A DNA stretch of 20,153 nt from NCBI GenBank assembly GCA_003427395.1, contig BFEA01000507.1, forward strand, positions 642,839 through 662,991, in the 5' to 3' direction. This DNA is from Chara braunii (taxonomy: Eukaryota > Streptophyta > Charophyceae > Charales > Characeae). This document shows positions 17,109-20,153 of the stretch, in pieces (position 1 is the stretch's first letter; each line of letters opens with the position of its first letter). The translations under genes and the position numbers were made by a program. The notes beneath the pieces were generated by a model. That model ran no database searches and was not told where the DNA came from. It saw only the letters and a list, made by a program, of their open reading frames with translations.

Positions 17109-17339
17109 TCGGTAACATGTATAAGCGGGTACCACGTTGCGTGCGAGCTCTCTGAAATGTTCCAAGGCCGCACTCTTAGCCCATTACCTAAAACCACAGT
17201 CGTCAAACTTCATGCCTACCGCGCGTCTATCTCCTCGCATAGCACTCAAAGCCACATTGTCGTCGATGCCGTCCTCCGCACGAGCACACATGTCGTGGTC
17301 GAGCATAGCAATCAAAAGACAAAATCTTTTAATTTTAGT
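17109..17339 (-). pseudogene. Possible decayed coding fragment, unknown
   Basis: A minus-strand frame is open from 17339 down to a TAA at 17184. It continues in frame for 25 more codons to a TAG at 17106. The residues include MLDHDMCARAEDGIDDNV and, after the stop, a helical AALEHFRELARNVV. Composition looks protein-like (acidic, mixed). However, plus-strand frames of 113 and 68 codons also cover this DNA, so the case is weak. I do not recognise a family. Confidence 0.2.
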
Positions 17340-17359
17340 TTAAGTCAAAAACTAAAATT
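17331..17359. repeat. Perfect 11-bp palindromic hairpin
   Basis: AATTTTAGTTT (17331-17341) pairs exactly with AAACTAAAATT (17349-17359), with a 7-nt loop AAGTCAA. It sits at the boundary of the possible coding fragment. Confidence 0.7.
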
Positions 17360-17650
17360 TGGCCGGCAACCACGCCGACTTTGCAATGATCAACAAAAAG
17401 AGAGATCACGCGCGCCTTAAGTCTGCGCGCCCACACGCTCTCTATTTTTAGGCAACAACGCAGTTGTCGTAATTGAATAAACAACCGAGACTCGCGCAGT
17501 GTACTTAGACTTTAAACCAAACTTATTTTTTGTCACTTGCACAAACCAGGGTGGATATCCATTGTAAGGGTGTTCGCACCGACACTGGTAGCCCTCTTGA
17601 ACTTGTGCTACCGGTCCCCCTGAATTTAGGCCGGTGGGGGGAGTGGCGGC

Positions 17651-17808
17651 TTAAACCACCAGTACTTGGCCTAGCTATCATCGGGGGGGGAAAATACAGT
17701 ACAAATGTTTATAGTCAGATGAATTTGGGCACTCGAGTAGTGACCTGTACAGTTTATAAAATCGTTGCTCATTAACCGACACAACTTGAAAGAGTACTGG
17801 TGGTTTAA
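17651..17808. mobile_element. TTAA-bounded inverted repeat, candidate MITE (158 bp)
   Basis: TTAAACCACCAGTACT (17651-17666) and AGTACTGGTGGTTTAA (17793-17808) are exact 16-bp reverse complements, with 126 bp between them. Flanks of GC and one extra base extend the similarity slightly. Both ends carry TTAA. TTAA is the target duplicated by piggyBac-type transposons, and small non-autonomous derivatives have this shape; the assignment is inference. No transposase is present. The interior holds a G8 run and no coding frame fits inside. Confidence 0.5.
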
Positions 17809-18059
17809 AGCACTGACTAACACCACCGACTACGTTTGCTCGTTTAGAGATTGAATCTCTACCAAAATTATATCGGAAACTTGGTTTGTTTTTCTACGTC
17901 CATGGATCAAATCGCCACTGACATTGCCATAAAGCTTATTAATAGTCACTATCACTATTGCACACATCTATTCTTCAAAACTTGGCACCTTCCAAAGGAT
18001 AATTAAAAAAAAAAATTGAAAATGATTATCGCTGGCACACACGTCCAAAATGGCAACTT
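17809..18059. other. Short stretch without feature
   Basis: I see nothing here that I can support. AGAGATTGAATCTCT (17847-17861) is a small palindrome that also resembles a pol III B box on the minus strand, but no A box accompanies it. Confidence 0.35.
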
Positions 18060-18548
18060 GTGAAATCAGATAGTCTCCGTGACCACCGTACATGTCAAAA
18101 ACTAAGGGTAGGACCCCACAGGACGGCGACAAACGATTTCGGAAGTCTGGAGGCAGCTTCCGAGACCCCACATACGGATTTTGCCGCCGCGGAAGTCATC
18201 GGCCGATCGTTTCCACTTGGTCCGCGGCCCCCTTATTCCTACGTGGCCCTGAATTCCCGTTTTCCAAAAGTCGGTCCGTTTACCTACCTCCCGGGTGCGT
18301 ACTCCGGCACATGCGGACGAAAGTCGCAGCCCTTCCACTACAACCAATGGCAAGGGACCTGGAAAGGTCTTCCAAGGCCCGACCTTTCCCAAAAAGGAAA
18401 ACTGCCCCGGAATTTCCTTTTCGGGCGACCCCCTCCGAAGCAAAAGCAACATTTCGCAGTGGCGGTGGGGTCCCCTCTGTTTCATCATCTCCGTTGGCGG
18501 TGGGCAGTCGGCTGGAAGTAGAAGACTTCTGAAACCGTTTGCCGCCAT
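18060..18548. other. GC-rich block open in three frames
   Basis: Frames of 153 and 146 codons (+) and 148 codons (-) all span this block. The block is markedly richer in G and C than its neighbours. None shows a recognisable domain, a signal peptide or conserved motifs, and three-way openness is what high GC without TA-rich words gives. GGAAAGGTC (18361-18369) pairs with GACCTTTCC (18381-18389). This could be part of an LTR or a decayed element; the boundaries are set only by composition. Confidence 0.3.
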
Positions 18549-18875
18549 CCTGTGGGGGCCTACCCTAAAAGTACAACACCTTTTTCACAACAGAAGCTCA
18601 CTAATGTCCTTTCGACCCAATTGGGCCAAAAATTGTCGTTCTAATTGAAATTGGAACCCTGTTGGGAACCCACTCACTTATCCAAATACAGCCCAACCTC
18701 CCTTGCTAAGAGTCCCAGCCTACACTCTCACAGCTACGTGTTAAAAGTGCCAACAGTGTTCCCCAGCAACCAGTCAATTCCAAGGGGCCCATGAACACCC
18801 ATTCTTTTACCAGGATTCCCGCCAACAGCCCCACATAGGCATTTGGTCGCATTGTCCATGGCCAGAAATAAAGAA
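18549..18875. other. Stretch without recognisable feature
   Basis: I found no gene or repeat here. The DNA is moderately C-rich on the plus strand, with CCCAATTGGG as a small palindrome near 18617. Confidence 0.35.
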
Positions 18876-18877
18876 TT

Positions 18878-19150
18878 TGCACCCTTGGGCCAGAAGTACC
18901 GGGACATCTGGAAACTTATACCTGTATAGCAAAAGATGTCCTTTGGGCAAGGATATTTGGAGAATCTGGACTTCTGTCAAAGGGGCATTTGACGATTTCT
19001 TGCTTCTGCACCCTTGGGCCAGAGTACCGGGCATCTGGAAAACTTATACCCGCACACAAAGGAGCGTATAGCAGAAGATGTCCTTTGGGCAAGGATATTT
19101 GGAAAATCTCTACCCCTGTCAAAGGGGCGTTTGACGATTTCTTGTTCTCC
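18878..19150. repeat. Direct tandem duplication, 129-bp and 142-bp copies
   Basis: TGCACCCTTGGGCCAGA starts at 18878 and 19007. Both copies continue through GGGCATCTGGAAA, CTTATACC, AGATGTCCTTTGGGCAAGG and ATATTTGGA, and end in GTCAAAGGGG(C)GTTTGACGATTTCTTG. Copy 2 carries roughly 13 extra bases after CTTATACC. Several short frames on both strands repeat with the unit and are therefore by-products. Confidence 0.9.
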
Positions 19151-19267
19151 GTGAGGGGCATATCGTATCACCGTTTCCCGTATACTTCTGGGTGTATCCC
19201 AAAATTCCATTGTATTTTTATTTTCCTATTTTTTCTAAAAAGGGCGACGGCACTGAGATACGCATCT

Positions 19268-19340
19268 GCATCCGGTGGAGTTTGAACTCAGATCTGTATT
19301 TCAACGATAGGGCTGTACCGACTGAACTAGGCCACTTGGT
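19268..19340 (-). repeat. tRNA-like sequence 6
   Basis: The minus strand has a good A box, TGGCCTAGTTCAGTCGG (19318-19334). A possible anticodon loop, CGTTGAAATAC (GAA in one register), follows. A B-box-like CTGAGTTCAAACTCC lies at about 19277-19291. The length of about 72 nt is tRNA-like. The D stem pairs only in part and the acceptor stem does not close, so it is a tRNA-derived repeat. The TTGAAATACA then GAGTTC stretch is shared with fragment 3. Confidence 0.5.
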
Positions 19341-19404
19341 AAATTCCATTTCTTGGGTTAGCAAGGACGAACAAATATATCACAGCATCTCCTTCAGGGC
19401 CTCT

Positions 19405-19725
19405 TCAGCGTTCTAGATTGACATCAAGCCATCTAAGTGGGCTCTGAGCCACAGCCACCTTTTCATATCTGCTTTGCATATAAATATTCGGCCCATGCCA
19501 TATGACCTGTTTGCGTGACCCAACCGCAGCCGCCGCAAGCCGGTCAGGCGGATGGATGCGCGATATCAGCCTTGTGCTGTCGGCTGCGCGCTTGCCCATA
19601 AGCGCGTGAATGGTGTGTAGGTGCTCTCGCATTATGGAGTGACATGCCACTTGCTGTGGATCTGGAGCGCTACTTTGCCAATGAGAATTGGATGAAATAG
19701 GGTAAGTAGAACGAAGACCCTTCAT
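19405..19725 (-). other. 106-codon open frame of uncertain status
   Basis: A minus-strand ATG-started frame runs without stop. It has a mixed composition (R, H, S and A rich, with REHLHTIHALMGKRAAD) and no hydrophobic leader or known motif. It has no coding neighbour. The plus strand of the same DNA carries a splice-donor-like GTAAGTAG at 19702, followed by a pyrimidine tract and TGTTAG (19781-19786). The direction of any former gene is therefore ambiguous. Confidence 0.2.
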
Positions 19726-19786
19726 TCTTTTTCTCCTTCTCCTCTCTTCGCGCTTTTGTGTTCTTTTTTTTTGTAAAACATGTTAG
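19702..19786 (+). other. Intron-like segment (85 nt)
   Basis: AGG then GTAAGTAG is close to the donor consensus. A strong polypyrimidine tract (TTCTTTTTCTCCTTCTCC and T9) leads to AACATGTTAG. The upstream plus-strand frame reads PLAVDLERYFANENWMK and stops at a TAG just before the donor, so the host gene, if any, is broken or read differently. Confidence 0.25.
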
Positions 19787-20102
19787 CAATTCCCCTCTCT
19801 TCCCTTTCTGTTCCTCTTTCCCGTCGTCTGCCAGGTGATGCTGCGTACCCTTTCTGTCATCGTGTTTGGTTACCCTCCCTCGCCTCCTCCTCCTCCCTCT
19901 CCTTCTTGAGGACATACTCACAGAGCACTTTCCTGAATGTATCCGACTGCAGTTACAGCTAGACATGGACGCATCTGACTGCAATCACGTCCAGAGTTCA
20001 GTCGAAAAGGTCCCAGTGTGAGGATGCCCTGAGGGCGGAAGGACAAGGCCGAGTATGGAAAAGGAACGAAAGAAACCAAATTGATAGGGAGGATGGAAGA
20101 AC

Positions 20103-20105
<3 letters not shown>

Positions 20106-20153
<48 letters not shown>
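20106..20153. repeat. (AG)n microsatellite at right edge
   Basis: About 24 AG units run to the last base, so the true length is unknown. The plus-strand frame that stays open from about 19970 to the end is extended only by this repeat (Arg-Glu). Confidence 0.97.

Noticed and set aside
17079-17420. Secreted 113-codon protein with an N-terminal hydrophobic stretch
   Set aside because: The apparent signal peptide is short and frames on both strands are open here. The C-terminal half runs through a palindrome.
18060-18548. Frames of 146-153 codons as a real gene
   Set aside because: Two plus-strand frames and one minus-strand frame are open over the same GC-rich block, and none has a recognisable domain. 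Composition explains this better than coding.

Overview
This is repeat-dense nuclear DNA from a eukaryote, and I see no intact protein-coding gene. No open frame exceeds about 150 codons. The longest open stretches lie in GC-rich or CT-rich DNA and are open in several frames at once. The evidence for a eukaryote is a U6 snRNA pseudogene, several tRNA-derived sequences with pol III A and B boxes, GT-AG intron-like boundaries of about 85-130 nt, homopolymer tails, microsatellites and many decayed tandem and inverted repeats. I cannot fix the taxon. The short introns and the character of the 13.5-16.2 kb block remind me of rust-fungus (Pucciniales) repeats. The tandem arrays at 6.25-7.8 kb and 12.0-12.4 kb, and the TATA-bearing segment at 12.5 kb, remind me more of plant LTR retrotransposons. 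Both are impressions from memory, not search results.

Layout. Both ends are (GA)n tracts, so the window looks like a contig that breaks at microsatellites. Positions 0.1-1.8 kb hold poly(T) runs, three minus-strand tRNA-like sequences and an unusual cluster of perfect palindromes. Positions 3.2-3.7 kb (minus) and 9.15-9.69 kb (plus) are two diverged, inverted copies of one roughly 520-bp dispersed repeat, called R1 here, with a third partial copy at 4.8-5.03 kb. Positions 4.0-4.6 kb are an A/T-rich tandem array of roughly 170-206 bp units. Positions 5.26-5.38 kb are a cluster of hairpins. Positions 5.8-7.8 kb are AT-rich and almost free of open frames, with two degenerate arrays. Positions 8.3-11.4 kb are mostly featureless, with a short two-copy repeat and one zinc-finger-like motif.

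The second half. Positions 11.64-11.74 kb carry a roughly 33-bp tandem triplet. Positions 12.03-12.63 kb look like a piece of an LTR-type promoter region on the minus strand. A U6 pseudogene with a poly(A) tract lies at 13.2-13.3 kb. An 81-bp inverted repeat with a 15-nt loop lies at 13.84-14.02 kb inside a four-copy repeat. A decayed intron-containing gene or element of unknown function occupies 14.49-16.25 kb. Positions 16.2-17.8 kb hold more hairpins, the clearest tRNA-like sequence and a 158-bp candidate MITE bounded by TTAA. Positions 18.88-19.15 kb are a tandem duplication, and 19.27-19.34 kb another tRNA-like copy.

No functional pathway or operon-like cooperation can be read from this window. 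It reads as a graveyard of nested retroposons, tandem arrays and foldback elements. The items most worth checking are the 81-bp foldback, the transition-rich R1 copies, the TTAA-bounded inverted repeat, the one-sided orientation of the tRNA-like sequences, and the palindrome cluster near 1.1-1.75 kb.
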